In this document: positions 39,238-48,432 of the stretch, in pieces
Position numbering within the stretch: position 1 is the stretch's first letter
Layout: the number at the start of each line of letters is the position of its first letter
NCBI RefSeq assembly: GCF_000016785.1
Contig: NC_009486.1
Coordinates: forward strand, 806,001 to 870,000
DNA from: Thermotoga petrophila RKU-1
GTDB taxonomy: Bacteria; Thermotogota; Thermotogae; Thermotogales; Thermotogaceae
DNA: 64,000 nucleotides
Direction: 5' to 3'
Notes under the pieces: model-generated
What the model was told of the DNA's origin: nothing
Database searches by the model: none
The model's input: the letters and a program-made list of their open reading frames with translations, nothing else
Position numbers and translations under genes: made by a program

Positions 39238-39617
39238 ACATTATCGAAGTTCTCATAGTCATCGCTATTTCATTGATGATAATGGGATTTTTCATACCGA
39301 CTCTGATGTTCAAGCTGGGAAAAGATCATCAGGCTGTTGCTTTTAAGATCATGGCGATTAGAATGATTGAAAGAACATCCAGAAACGGACTTTTGATAAT
39401 AGAAGATAATGGGAAAATAGTAACTTACGATCCTCATAAGAATGAAAAGAAAATCTATGAATTTCCATTCACTTTTCTCTCCAAAACGGCTGTAGATGGA
39501 GAAGACATCACTTTCAAAAATGGGTTTGTCTCCACAGCAGGTACTGTCTATGGAGATGGGTGGTGGATCACCGTGGAACCAGTCACTGGCAGAATGAGAT
39601 TGTACGGGGGGAGATAG
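39234..39617 (+). CDS. Pseudopilin-like protein without leader peptide
   Basis: A 127-residue protein that begins MNIIEVLIVIAISLMIMGFF, the hydrophobic spine of a type IV pilin. If the initiator Met is position +1, Glu falls at the conserved +5. There is no upstream K/R-G cleavage site, and the upstream frame (EEYRW before the Met) adds none. The C-terminal part is a small beta domain (GDGWWITVEPVTGRMRLYGG). It overlaps pilC by 4 nt. Likely a minor pseudopilin that needs no processing. Confidence 0.8.
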   Translation: MNIIEVLIVIAISLMIMGFFIPTLMFKLGKDHQAVAFKIMAIRMIERTSRNGLLIIEDNGKIVTYDPHKNEKKIYEFPFTFLSKTAVDGEDITFKNGFVSTAGTVYGDGWWITVEPVTGRMRLYGGR

Positions 39618-39618
39618 C

Positions 39619-40599
39619 TTGCAGCTTTTCTACAATGATATCCTTTCCCTGAATTGGTGTTCACATTGTGTGGAGATATCCCGTGCGAGAATGAGAGGGT
39701 CCAAATTGAAGCTGTTAGATCACAAATTATCTCTTCTGGAAATAACAGATGAGGAGAAATCAGATGAAATTATACTGAATCTTTCAAGAAACGTGAAAAA
39801 AGATCTTGAAGATATAGTCGTTGCGAACGTGTCCATGGAGAACGTGCTGGTGATGAATATAAAAGTTCCTCCTACGTTGAACAGGCAAAATGCTGTAGAG
39901 TATGCCACGATGGAAATATCAAGAAATCTTGGTATACTCCCTGAACAGCTTGTTGTTGCTCCTCTGGATATTCACGGTGGTGAGGGATTGTTTTTTGTTT
40001 CAAAGGTTGACCAGGTGAAGAGTTTTGTAACAGACCTCATGAAAAAAGAGTTCCCAGAAACGGATGTGGTTATTCCCGATATCGTTAAATATCTTGAAGT
40101 GTTCGAATTCTATTTTGGGAAGCGTTTGAAAGGAACCAGTGTTCTTACGGTGATTTCTTTCTTGAGTGACTATTATTCCATAGTTGTTCTCGAGAACAAC
40201 CACTATCGTTCTCTCAGGTTGCTTTTTTCGATGTTCTGGGACTATATGGACATTGTGGTGGAGAACACGGGAGTTCAGCCCAAGGAATTGATGGAAGGAA
40301 CAGTGAATGTAGATCTTGACTTTTTACAACCATATTTTGGTGATTTCCTGATTGAACTCGACAGAGAAGTCAAAGTGTCTTTGGATGAAGTTAATCTGAG
40401 CAGGGTCGATCAGTTCTTCTACATCGTTGATCCCCCAATCCTTTCACCAGTTCTTTCTCAGACGCTGGAAAAGTTCGAGGGAGTAGCGTTGAAGCAAGGA
40501 ATCGTTCCTTCTTTTAAACCTGGTGTATCCTTAGGAACCCTTGGTTTGATGATAAGGGGGGGCAGGGAAATTGGAAAAGTTAAACATCTATCCGTTTAA
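39619..40599 (+). CDS. Divergent PilM/GspL-like protein
   Basis: A 326-residue cytoplasmic protein at the PilM position. The start VEISRARMRGSKLKLLDHKLSLLEI and later VSMENVLVMNIKVPPTLNRQNAVEYATMEISRNLGILPEQ resemble PilM/GspL, but the actin-type nucleotide motifs are not clear. Start is TTG 39619 after GGGGGGAG. It overlaps the next gene by 29 nt. Assignment rests on order: M-N-O-P before a secretin. Confidence 0.68.
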   Translation: MQLFYNDILSLNWCSHCVEISRARMRGSKLKLLDHKLSLLEITDEEKSDEIILNLSRNVKKDLEDIVVANVSMENVLVMNIKVPPTLNRQNAVEYATMEISRNLGILPEQLVVAPLDIHGGEGLFFVSKVDQVKSFVTDLMKKEFPETDVVIPDIVKYLEVFEFYFGKRLKGTSVLTVISFLSDYYSIVVLENNHYRSLRLLFSMFWDYMDIVVENTGVQPKELMEGTVNVDLDFLQPYFGDFLIELDREVKVSLDEVNLSRVDQFFYIVDPPILSPVLSQTLEKFEGVALKQGIVPSFKPGVSLGTLGLMIRGGREIGKVKHLSV

Positions 40600-41119
40600 G
40601 AAACGAAAGGTAAAGTTATCTACTTTTCTGGTACTGTTGGTCGTCATGTTGCTTCCTCCTGTTTCCTTTAATATCTACTTTAGTTATGCGAAAGAGCAAA
40701 TGATAGAAAGACTGCAAAGTGATTACTCCGAGGTTTTGAGAGCGTATTCTGTGAAGCTTTCGAAAGATTCTTCCAAAAATCTGGAGGAAATCTCCCGTGT
40801 GGAAAGCGTTTTTATGAACCAAATAAAATCATTGGAAGTGAGAGTCAATCAACTGAATGCTTTCCTTGACAAAAGGAAGAAATGGGAAGATTTTTTGAAG
40901 GTTTTGCTGAACATTTTTGAAGATCAAAATCGAACTCTGTGCTATCTTGATTTCTCTCAAGAAAAAGCCATTGTTGAGTTTTACGAAGTTTCCAAAAACG
41001 TTGTAAGTAGTACTTTTCAAAACTCGAATGTGAGTACAAGTCTCCTGTTTGAAGAAAAACTACCGGAAGGTTTTTATCTGAGAAAGTACAGGCTTGAGTA
41101 CAAGGCGGTGGGAAAGTGA
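40571..41119 (+). CDS. PilN-like inner-membrane assembly protein
   Basis: A 182-residue bitopic protein: N-terminal EKLNIYPFKKRK, a common PilN opening (xxINLLPxR), a membrane helix at about 17-38, a coiled coil (40-100), and a small periplasmic ferredoxin-like tail. TTG start. Pairs with the next gene in known systems. Confidence 0.72.
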   Translation: MEKLNIYPFKKRKVKLSTFLVLLVVMLLPPVSFNIYFSYAKEQMIERLQSDYSEVLRAYSVKLSKDSSKNLEEISRVESVFMNQIKSLEVRVNQLNAFLDKRKKWEDFLKVLLNIFEDQNRTLCYLDFSQEKAIVEFYEVSKNVVSSTFQNSNVSTSLLFEEKLPEGFYLRKYRLEYKAVGK

Positions 41120-41532
41120 GGGGAATAAACAGAAAGTTCGCTATCTGGTTCGCTGTTTTGACTCTCCTCGTGCTGGTCTTTGGACTTGTGGTGCCAGATT
41201 TTGTGATCTTCATGTCCAACACCAAAAAACTGGAACAGAAACTTCAAAACCTGGCACCTGCTTTCAAGGTTTTCACCTTGAAGCAAAGGGAATACGAGGA
41301 AATAATAAAGACGATCATGAGTACACCTGAGTTTCAATACAATTTCACCGAAAAAGAAATCAGTGTTGAAGAAGTTGAAGATCTCTTAAAGGAACTTGCT
41401 GAGACACGAAGGGTGACAGTGAAGACCTTGACCATTGATGCGAAAAGAGTTATACCGATCAATTTCTTCGGTACCCCAATATCTCAACCCAGTGTGAAGA
41501 TCACCCTTGAATTAGAAAGGGTGAAACAATGA
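41116..41532 (+). CDS. PilO-like inner-membrane assembly protein
   Basis: A 138-residue bitopic protein with a helix at about 9-32, a coiled coil (37-60) and a periplasmic domain ending VKITLELERVKQ. GTG start overlaps the previous stop. Identified by size, topology and place between PilN-like and PilP-like genes. Confidence 0.7.
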   Translation: MRGINRKFAIWFAVLTLLVLVFGLVVPDFVIFMSNTKKLEQKLQNLAPAFKVFTLKQREYEEIIKTIMSTPEFQYNFTEKEISVEEVEDLLKELAETRRVTVKTLTIDAKRVIPINFFGTPISQPSVKITLELERVKQ

Positions 41533-41990
41533 ACCGAAGAACGGTGATTCTTCTCGTAATTATGGGGGTTGTGTGGTCATTTGTTCTTTTCTATTTGTTC
41601 GCTGGCAACAGGGAGTCCGGAACTCTTCAGGTGGAAAGGCCAACGGATTTTACGGCGCTGGTGAACAAAATACAGATCAACCCCTTGCTCAAGAAAACGG
41701 CTCAGGAAAATCCTCCAGAATTCTCGTACAGGGTTTTCAATCCCGTGACGCTCAGCTTTGGGAAAGAGGCAGCCGACACTCTGATCGTGACGCTTCCTCC
41801 TCTGAAGTATCGATTCCTGGGTTTCATAAGAACGGTTGACGGGTTAAAAATATTCCTCTCCGATGGGGAAAAACTCTTTGAGGTGTCGGGCGAGAGCCCA
41901 TCTTTTGGAAATTATGTGGTCACCTACGTTTCGAGTCTCGGTGTTCTGGTTCTCGACGTGGAAAATGGTAGATTTTTTTCAATAAGATGA
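41529..41990 (+). CDS. PilP-like periplasmic linker protein
   Basis: A 153-residue protein with an N-terminal membrane anchor (6-24) rather than the lipobox of classical PilP, a Pro-rich linker and a beta domain (LKYRFLGFIRTVDGLKIFLSDGEKLFEVSGE) like the homology region of PilP/GspC. It would join the inner-membrane ring to the secretin. Overlaps the PilO-like gene by 4 nt. Confidence 0.72.
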   Translation: MNRRTVILLVIMGVVWSFVLFYLFAGNRESGTLQVERPTDFTALVNKIQINPLLKKTAQENPPEFSYRVFNPVTLSFGKEAADTLIVTLPPLKYRFLGFIRTVDGLKIFLSDGEKLFEVSGESPSFGNYVVTYVSSLGVLVLDVENGRFFSIR

Positions 41991-42005
41991 GGAGGGGTGG
42001 TATCT

Positions 42006-45000
42006 GTGAGGAGAATACTTCTTATTCTTGTCATGTTGATGTTCAGTGTGTTGTTCTCTGCAGAGCTCGTAGGGGTACTTCCTAAGATAGAGAATGATCG
42101 AGTGATCATAAAGATTCAGGTTTCTTCACCGGTTGAAGATGTTTCGGCAGAAATGAATTCTTCAAAGACTGTGTTCTCCATTTTCATGAAAGGGGTTCAA
42201 ATGAAGATCAGCAGATTCATGGTTCCCGTTGGTGTTGGTCCTGTTGAAGGTGTACGAGTGGTGAACGTTGGCAATGGAGTTATGGTGTCCGCGAGTCTGC
42301 TGGTTCCATTCCCAGGAAGCTACCGTTTAGAAGACAAGACGATAGTGATGGAATTTCCAAGAAGTAAGGAAAGAATCGATGTGTCCTTTGAAAACATGCC
42401 TTTTGAAGATATGGTAAAGTACCTCTCTGAGAGATTGAATCTCAACGTAATCGTTTCAGATAGTGTCAAAAGTGCAACAACGAGTTTGAAACTGAACGAT
42501 GTCACACCCGAAGATGCGCTGAGAGACCTTCTCGTTACATTCGGAGAAGTTGCCTACGCTTATTTTCCGGATGGGACTATGTTCATAGGAAAATACGAAG
42601 AAGTATCCGGAAGGTTTCAGAGATTCTGGGGTATATACAGAGTAGAGAATCAAACAGTTGCCGACAGGATAAAGAGTCTCATTTCTCAGGAAGCCATGAT
42701 AGACTACCTTCCGTCAAAATCTGTTCTCTTCGTCTATGGAACTTCGGAAGAACATGACCTCGTGGCGAGCCTTCTTTCTGTTTCTCCACCCCTTCAGCAA
42801 AAAGAAGTTTCCTTCTCGGTAGATTCAGCGAGAGTGGAAGAACTCCTGACCGCTCTCAAAAGTGTGTATCAGTTCGAGTATCACCTCTTAAAGCCGGTAT
42901 CCAGGGTGATTCTTGTGGGAGATTCTGAGACGATTTCGAAAGTGGAAAGATATATCAAGATTTTGGAAACTCGCGAGCAGGTGTCTGTAGAAGAACAGGT
43001 CCAGATTCCAGCTAAAAAATTCGTCTTTTATGCTTACGATCCAGAATCCGCTGCTTCGCTTATCACTTTACTCCTCGGAATAGATGCTCAGTCTTTCAAG
43101 GACATGAATCTGGTGGTATGTCAGGTGCCGATAGACAGAGAGCAGGAATTGGTTGATTTCATCGCGGAAAACAACCTGGAGCTCGGTGAGATGTTCTATC
43201 TGGATATCAAAAAAGGTGAGGAAAACTTTCTCAAAGAAACGATACAGTTTCTTGGAGTACCAGATTCGAGGCTGAGGTTTCTCAACATCGACGGTGAGAA
43301 TGTAAAAGTCGGTATCTCAGTTCCAAAAGCGGTCTATGAGAAAATATCTCCCATTCTGAAAAAAATGTTGTCACTCAGGAGAAAGAATTTCATCGTGAAA
43401 AGTGTGGAATTGAAAAAGGAGATTCAGCAGGAAATGTTAGACGCGATAACGAGAATGTACGGGGTTTCTATAGAAAAAATAGGAAACTTCCTCTTCATAG
43501 AGGGAGCCAATGGTTCCGTTGAAAACGCTGAAGAACAACTGGAGAAACTCCAGAGTGAACACACACAATTTCTGAAAATTACCTTAAAAGCTGAAAATGT
43601 GGAAGATTTGAAGAGATTCATGAAGGAAAAGTACGGTGTTGAATTCGAGTACTTTTCTTCTCTGAAAGTGGCAATGCTGAGTGGAAAGGAAGAAGAAAGC
43701 GTTCAGAAAGCTGCTGAAGAATTGCAGTTAATTTCTTCGGAGGAAAGGATCATAAGGTTCGTGAAAAAATCCGAGAATGTACCGATCGATAAAGCGAAAA
43801 GCGTTGTTTCACAACTCTACAGTGTATCCATAGAAGAGTTAGGGAATGAGCTTGTCGTCATCGGTGAAAGAGAAGAAGTCGAAAAAGCTGCTGATCTTCT
43901 TCAGAAAATTTTCTCTTCCGAAGTAGAGATCTCGCGTGACTTTGTGAAGTTGCCCAGCTGGATTGATGAACAAGAGAAACTCCTCGAAGTTGTGAAAAAC
44001 AGCGCCGGGATCACTTACGAAATACTGGACGGAGTAGTTTACTTTGAAGGGACAAAGGAGAATGTCGAAAAGGCAAAGGAACTCTTCTCAGACATAGTGG
44101 AAAAACTCGGAGAAGTACGCAAAGAAGAGAAAGTGGAATTCCTCGAAGTGGATTCTTCCTTCCCTGTTGACGAATTTATAAATCTCTCTAGCAAACTGTA
44201 TCCGGATGCTACCTGTTTCAGTCTCGATCAATTGGGTCTTCTGGTTCTCAAGGGATCTTCAGAAGCGGTCGAAGATCTTTCGAACATGTATCGTTCTTTC
44301 TTCGAGAGATACCAAAAGATAGTGAAAGAAAACGTGTTCGATCGACTCATGCTAGAGGTTCCGAGCGGTTTTTCCTTCGAGGAATTCAAGACCTTCCTGG
44401 AAGTTCTCGTTCCAGAAGTCAAACAGGTTGTCTATCTTGACAAATTGAACTTGCTCTTGGTGGAAGTTCCTGTTTCACAATCGGAAAGAGTGAGTAGTCT
44501 ACTCGATACGTTCTTGAAAAAAGAAGAAGCTGTATCGGAAAAGAAAGCGGTGAAAAGCGTCACCATACCTTCCGGTGTGAACCCTGACGAACTTTCTTCT
44601 TACTTGAAGAAACTCCTCAGAAATGTCGAGATCACGGTCTTTCCGAACATGGGCCAGATGATCGTAGAGGGACCAGAAAACGAGGTGGAAAAAGCTGTAG
44701 AACTCGTAGAAGCGGAAAAAGAAAAGATCGTTTTGAAGGAAAAGAAAGATTACGTAAAGGTTTCTGATGGTAAGCTGACTATAAACGCAGAGGATGTTTC
44801 GCTTTACGATCTTCTCGCAGAAATCGCCAGTGAACTTGGAATTTCGGTGATGTTTGTTTCCATTCCTTCGGAAAAGATCACGATGAAGGCAGATGATATC
44901 ACTTGGGAAAAGTTCGTGGATCTGATCTCTCAGAACTATGGTTATTTGTTTGACAACAAAAGCGGTGTTTACGTTCTCTCAAAACCCAAACAGGATCTTG

Positions 45001-45854
45001 CAAGGCGTTACGTTTACGACGTGCCGCACAATTTCGATCAAATAAAGGCTTTGATCGAATTCTACGGAGGAACGGTTTATGTGGATTCTCTGAACAACTT
45101 CATGGTGGTAACGGGAATTTCTGAGACGATAAAGAAAGAACTGGACAATATCATAGAAAAATTGAAAAAGCCGACGAAACAGATAGAGATATCCGCGAAG
45201 ATAGTGGATAGATCTTTGATTGACAGACTAAGCAAAGAAGCCGGTCTCGAATTGACGGGAGGGAATGTGAATGTGGGGTCCTCTGGTGCAGGGATATCTT
45301 TCTCTGTGACCGACTACCTTGATTTCGAAAAGATCTTTGGAGGAATTTTGAACAGCAATCTTTCTCTCCAGTTCTCAGATCAAAAGACAAACACCCTCGA
45401 TGACATTCTTGCGAGTCCCAGAATCGTCACCACCAGTGGAAAAGAGGCGAGAATACTGATAGGTGACAGAATACCGTACGTTACGGACACCAATGGAGAC
45501 GGGACTCCGGAAGTGCAATTCCTCGAGACCGGTATAGAACTCAACATCACACCGTTTGTACGAAGTGACGACACTATAGAGCTCGATCTCTTTGTGAAGG
45601 CTAGCGAACCTGGAAACTACATAAATGAAGTGCCTGGAGAGAGAACACGAGAGACTCAGACACACCTCATCGTGAAGAACGGAAGTACCATAACGATAGG
45701 AGGTCTGATCAGGGAAGTAACGAATGTAACAGAGAGCAAACTACCTTTCCTCGGAGATTTACCGGTGATAGGACAGTTCTTCAGAACAAAGTCCGAAAAT
45801 AAGGAAAAACGAGATCTCATCATATTCCTCACCGTAAGGGTGGTGGAACCATGA
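42006..45854 (+). CDS. Giant secretin (PilQ/GspD family) with many repeated N-domains
   Basis: A 1282-residue outer-membrane channel protein. Residues 1-20 are a signal peptide, 20-120 a beta domain, 124-195 an N0/STN domain. Then come eleven N1-like modules of about 64 residues (206-903), each ending in a hydrophobic strand plus G-x4-V-x2-A-x2-L helix (e.g. LVVIGEREEVEKAADLLQKI). A second N0-like domain lies at 915-995, one more N1 module at 1000-1055, and the secretin barrel at 1058-1282 with GIELNITPFV and PFLGDLPVIGQFF. Typical secretins have 400-800 residues. GTG 42006 gives the best signal peptide; GTG 41997 lies inside the ribosome-binding site. Confidence 0.92.
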   Translation: MRRILLILVMLMFSVLFSAELVGVLPKIENDRVIIKIQVSSPVEDVSAEMNSSKTVFSIFMKGVQMKISRFMVPVGVGPVEGVRVVNVGNGVMVSASLLVPFPGSYRLEDKTIVMEFPRSKERIDVSFENMPFEDMVKYLSERLNLNVIVSDSVKSATTSLKLNDVTPEDALRDLLVTFGEVAYAYFPDGTMFIGKYEEVSGRFQRFWGIYRVENQTVADRIKSLISQEAMIDYLPSKSVLFVYGTSEEHDLVASLLSVSPPLQQKEVSFSVDSARVEELLTALKSVYQFEYHLLKPVSRVILVGDSETISKVERYIKILETREQVSVEEQVQIPAKKFVFYAYDPESAASLITLLLGIDAQSFKDMNLVVCQVPIDREQELVDFIAENNLELGEMFYLDIKKGEENFLKETIQFLGVPDSRLRFLNIDGENVKVGISVPKAVYEKISPILKKMLSLRRKNFIVKSVELKKEIQQEMLDAITRMYGVSIEKIGNFLFIEGANGSVENAEEQLEKLQSEHTQFLKITLKAENVEDLKRFMKEKYGVEFEYFSSLKVAMLSGKEEESVQKAAEELQLISSEERIIRFVKKSENVPIDKAKSVVSQLYSVSIEELGNELVVIGEREEVEKAADLLQKIFSSEVEISRDFVKLPSWIDEQEKLLEVVKNSAGITYEILDGVVYFEGTKENVEKAKELFSDIVEKLGEVRKEEKVEFLEVDSSFPVDEFINLSSKLYPDATCFSLDQLGLLVLKGSSEAVEDLSNMYRSFFERYQKIVKENVFDRLMLEVPSGFSFEEFKTFLEVLVPEVKQVVYLDKLNLLLVEVPVSQSERVSSLLDTFLKKEEAVSEKKAVKSVTIPSGVNPDELSSYLKKLLRNVEITVFPNMGQMIVEGPENEVEKAVELVEAEKEKIVLKEKKDYVKVSDGKLTINAEDVSLYDLLAEIASELGISVMFVSIPSEKITMKADDITWEKFVDLISQNYGYLFDNKSGVYVLSKPKQDLARRYVYDVPHNFDQIKALIEFYGGTVYVDSLNNFMVVTGISETIKKELDNIIEKLKKPTKQIEISAKIVDRSLIDRLSKEAGLELTGGNVNVGSSGAGISFSVTDYLDFEKIFGGILNSNLSLQFSDQKTNTLDDILASPRIVTTSGKEARILIGDRIPYVTDTNGDGTPEVQFLETGIELNITPFVRSDDTIELDLFVKASEPGNYINEVPGERTRETQTHLIVKNGSTITIGGLIREVTNVTESKLPFLGDLPVIGQFFRTKSENKEKRDLIIFLTVRVVEP

Positions 45855-46684
45855 AAAGAAAACCGGCCGTGGCCGGCCTTTTTTATCCCTCCAGGAGAGA
45901 TGAACTCGTTGAACAAATCAGAATTTGCTTTCTCGACAAAAGAATTGGACCGGGTGAGTTGCCGGATCCTTCCGAAACAAAGCTTCAAAGTCCCATTGGC
46001 TTCGTTTCTCCCCATGCTGGTTACATCTACAGTGGGCCTGTTGCCGCGTGGGGGTTCCTCGAGGTGGCTAAGTTCGGCGAACCTTCTGTCGTGGTTATTA
46101 TCGGACCAAATCACACAGGCCTGGGAAGGCCTGTGGGTGTGTGGCCAGAGGGTGAATGGGAAACTCCACTTGGAACCGTTCCGGTGAATCAGCGTGCAGC
46201 AGAGATCATCTTGAACAGCTCCAGATACGCTGAGGAAGACTTCATGTCTCATATCAGAGAGCATTCTATTGAGGTTCAAATTCCGTTTCTTCAGTTCGTG
46301 TTTGGGGACGTTTCCATAGTCCCCATATGTCTGATGGATCAAAGCCCTGCGGTTGCTGAAGATCTCGCGAACGCTTTGACAAAACTCGTAGCCGAGTTCC
46401 CAAGTGTTCTGATAATAGCTTCAACAGATCTGAACCACTACGAGGATCAAAGAACAACCCTGAGGAAAGATTCCTATATCATGGAAGCAATAAGAAATAA
46501 AGATCCTCGTCTTCTATATGAGTATCTTGTGAAGGAAGATATAAGTATGTGTGGATACGGTGGAGTGGCCACCCTTTTGAACATGAATTTCAAAAACGCC
46601 AGGATTTTGAAACACGCGACCAGCGGAGATGTATCCGGTGATAAACTGGAAGTCGTTGGATATCTCAGTGCGATCCTCTTCTGA
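45851..46684 (+). CDS. Memo-family protein (AmmeMemoRadiSam system protein B)
   Basis: A 277-residue member of the MEMO1 family, related by fold to ring-cleaving dioxygenases. KPAVAGLFYPSRRDEL, SPHAGYIYSGPVAAWG, IIGPNHTG and STDLNHYE hold the conserved His residues. Function in bacteria is unknown. It overlaps the secretin stop by 4 nt and the 3' end of murJ by 20 bp. Its usual partners (AMMECR1 and an associated radical SAM gene) are not adjacent. Confidence 0.9.
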   Translation: MKRKPAVAGLFYPSRRDELVEQIRICFLDKRIGPGELPDPSETKLQSPIGFVSPHAGYIYSGPVAAWGFLEVAKFGEPSVVVIIGPNHTGLGRPVGVWPEGEWETPLGTVPVNQRAAEIILNSSRYAEEDFMSHIREHSIEVQIPFLQFVFGDVSIVPICLMDQSPAVAEDLANALTKLVAEFPSVLIIASTDLNHYEDQRTTLRKDSYIMEAIRNKDPRLLYEYLVKEDISMCGYGGVATLLNMNFKNARILKHATSGDVSGDKLEVVGYLSAILF

Positions 46685-48086
46685 GAATCTCTTCGAGTTC
46701 TTCTATTTTCAGAAGTTTCGAAAGCAACACATAAACGAACACACCGATCAGTATCAGAAAGATCGTTCCGAGATTTCCTTTGAACGAATCGTTCAGTAGA
46801 AAGATCATCGTTCCCATAACAGCAGAGGACAAGCCGATTTTGAAAATCTTTTTATCGAAGGAAGGTTTCATCCTTAAAACGAGAAAAGCGAATCCGGTGA
46901 TGTATGAAACACTCGTCGCAAGTGCAATGCCCGAAGCTCCCATGGTAAAACCGAGTATCATATCGAGTGCTATGTTCACAGCAGAGACGAGCAGAGTGGC
47001 AAAGAAGGGGGTTTTCACTTCTTTCGAAGCGTGGTAGGCGCGGGATAAAAGGTTAAACAGAGACACAAAACACAATCCAATTGCGTACATGAAGAGTATC
47101 TGAGCCGATTTTTTCACGTCTTCATAGGTGAACGCTCCATATCCGAAGAGTAGGGAAATGATTCTTTCGGAAAGAACCATCAATCCAATCGAGGAAGGAA
47201 GTGTCAGAAAAAGGCTTTTGCTTATGAAGTCTTTCAGATTCTCGTGGAAATCCCCTTCACTTTCGCTGAGGGTGGACAGTGCAACAGTGGATACCGCGAC
47301 ACCAAAGATACCGAGTGGAAGTTGGTAGAGCCGGCTGGAAAGTTGGATCAAAGAGAGAGAACCCGGGTCTAAAAAGGATGCAACGTTCACGTCGATCAGT
47401 GTGGTTATCTGGGAGACTGCCATTGTCATGAACGTTCCAAAGAAGAGTCTGTAGAATTCTCCAAGGCCTTTGAATGTTGGTCTGTATCGAAATTTTCCGA
47501 AGGGAAGTAAAACCAGTAGTGCAGCCAGGCCTCCAATCGTGAATCCGGCGGCTGCCCATTTTATGTCACCAAACAGACATCCCACCATCACACCTACGTT
47601 CGAAAACATCGGAGTCAATGCGGGAAGGAAATATCTGTGTGAGGCGTTGTGTACCGAATAAAAAACTGCCCACACAAAAACGATGGTTATGAACGGAGCT
47701 GTCAGGCGTATAAGATTGGCTGCCAGCGATTTCACTTTTTCATCGGCACCTGTGGCGAAGATAGATGCCATGAAATAAGGAAAAACTTCGGAAATAAAAA
47801 CAATAACGAGAGTGACGAGTCCGAGAGAGGTGAGTACGGCCGAAGTGAATTGTGTTTTCTCTTCCTCGTTCTCCAACTTTTTGTAGATTGCCAGAAAAGC
47901 TGAGCTCATGGCACCCTCTGCAAAGGTCCTTCTAAGGAAGAATGGAAAGACTATAGAAATGTAGTAAGCATCGAGTGTAGAAGAGGCACCAAAAGTTTTT
48001 GCGAGAATCACATCACGAACGAGGCCCGTGATACGGGAGAAAAGCGTTCCCAGAGAGAAAGCGAGCGTTTTCTTTATGCTGGACAC
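46665..48086 (-). CDS. murJ: Lipid II flippase MurJ (MviN)
   Basis: Polytopic membrane protein, 473 residues with about 14 helices. The N-terminus KKTLAFSLGTLFSRITGLVRDVILAKTFGAS and FPFFLRRTFAEGAMSSAFLAIY are typical of MurJ and include the conserved Arg residues. I chose GTG 48086, which has AGGAGGAAG upstream; the frame is open to 48122. Divergent from flgM. Confidence 0.94.
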   Translation of the reverse strand: MSSIKKTLAFSLGTLFSRITGLVRDVILAKTFGASSTLDAYYISIVFPFFLRRTFAEGAMSSAFLAIYKKLENEEEKTQFTSAVLTSLGLVTLVIVFISEVFPYFMASIFATGADEKVKSLAANLIRLTAPFITIVFVWAVFYSVHNASHRYFLPALTPMFSNVGVMVGCLFGDIKWAAAGFTIGGLAALLVLLPFGKFRYRPTFKGLGEFYRLFFGTFMTMAVSQITTLIDVNVASFLDPGSLSLIQLSSRLYQLPLGIFGVAVSTVALSTLSESEGDFHENLKDFISKSLFLTLPSSIGLMVLSERIISLLFGYGAFTYEDVKKSAQILFMYAIGLCFVSLFNLLSRAYHASKEVKTPFFATLLVSAVNIALDMILGFTMGASGIALATSVSYITGFAFLVLRMKPSFDKKIFKIGLSSAVMGTMIFLLNDSFKGNLGTIFLILIGVFVYVLLSKLLKIEELEEILRRGSH

Positions 48087-48124
48087 TCTTCTTCCTCCTG
48101 ATTTAAGTTTGCGGAAAAGCACCC

Positions 48125-48136
48125 GATAATATTATA
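48125..48136. promoter_or_regulatory. Candidate divergent -10 elements between murJ and flgM
   Basis: GATAATATTATA contains GATAAT and TATTAT on the plus strand and TATAAT on the minus strand (48131-48136). Start codons are 68 bp apart. -35 matches are weak (TTTAAG 17 bp before GATAAT). Confidence 0.4.
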
Positions 48137-48153
48137 CGGAAGGAGGTGAGGGA

Positions 48154-48432
48154 ATGATAGACAGAATAAACGGACCGGGAGATATAAATCCTATCGAAGG
48201 AATAAAGAAGCCTTCTGTAGAAAAATCAAAGGAGAAGAGGAAAAAGGAAAGCACCGATAATGTTGAGCTTCGGCACGTCGAAGATGTCAGAAAATTCGCT
48301 GAAGAGGCGAAAAACATATCAACTGTCCGCGAGCAGCTGGTAGAAGAGCTGAAAAAGGCCATAGAGAGTGGAAATTACTTCGTCGATACTGAAAGGCTTG
48401 CCCGAAAAATTCTGGAGGAGCTGTCCGAATGA
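48154..48432 (+). CDS. flgM: FlgM, anti-sigma-28 factor
   Basis: A 92-residue, highly charged protein. The C-terminal half VREQLVEELKKAIESGNYFVDTERLARKIL fits the FlgM consensus for binding the flagellar sigma factor FliA; the N-terminal half is Lys-rich and probably disordered. GGAGGTGAG precedes the ATG. It begins the flagellar hook-filament junction operon and overlaps flgN by 4 nt. Confidence 0.88.
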   Translation: MIDRINGPGDINPIEGIKKPSVEKSKEKRKKESTDNVELRHVEDVRKFAEEAKNISTVREQLVEELKKAIESGNYFVDTERLARKILEELSE

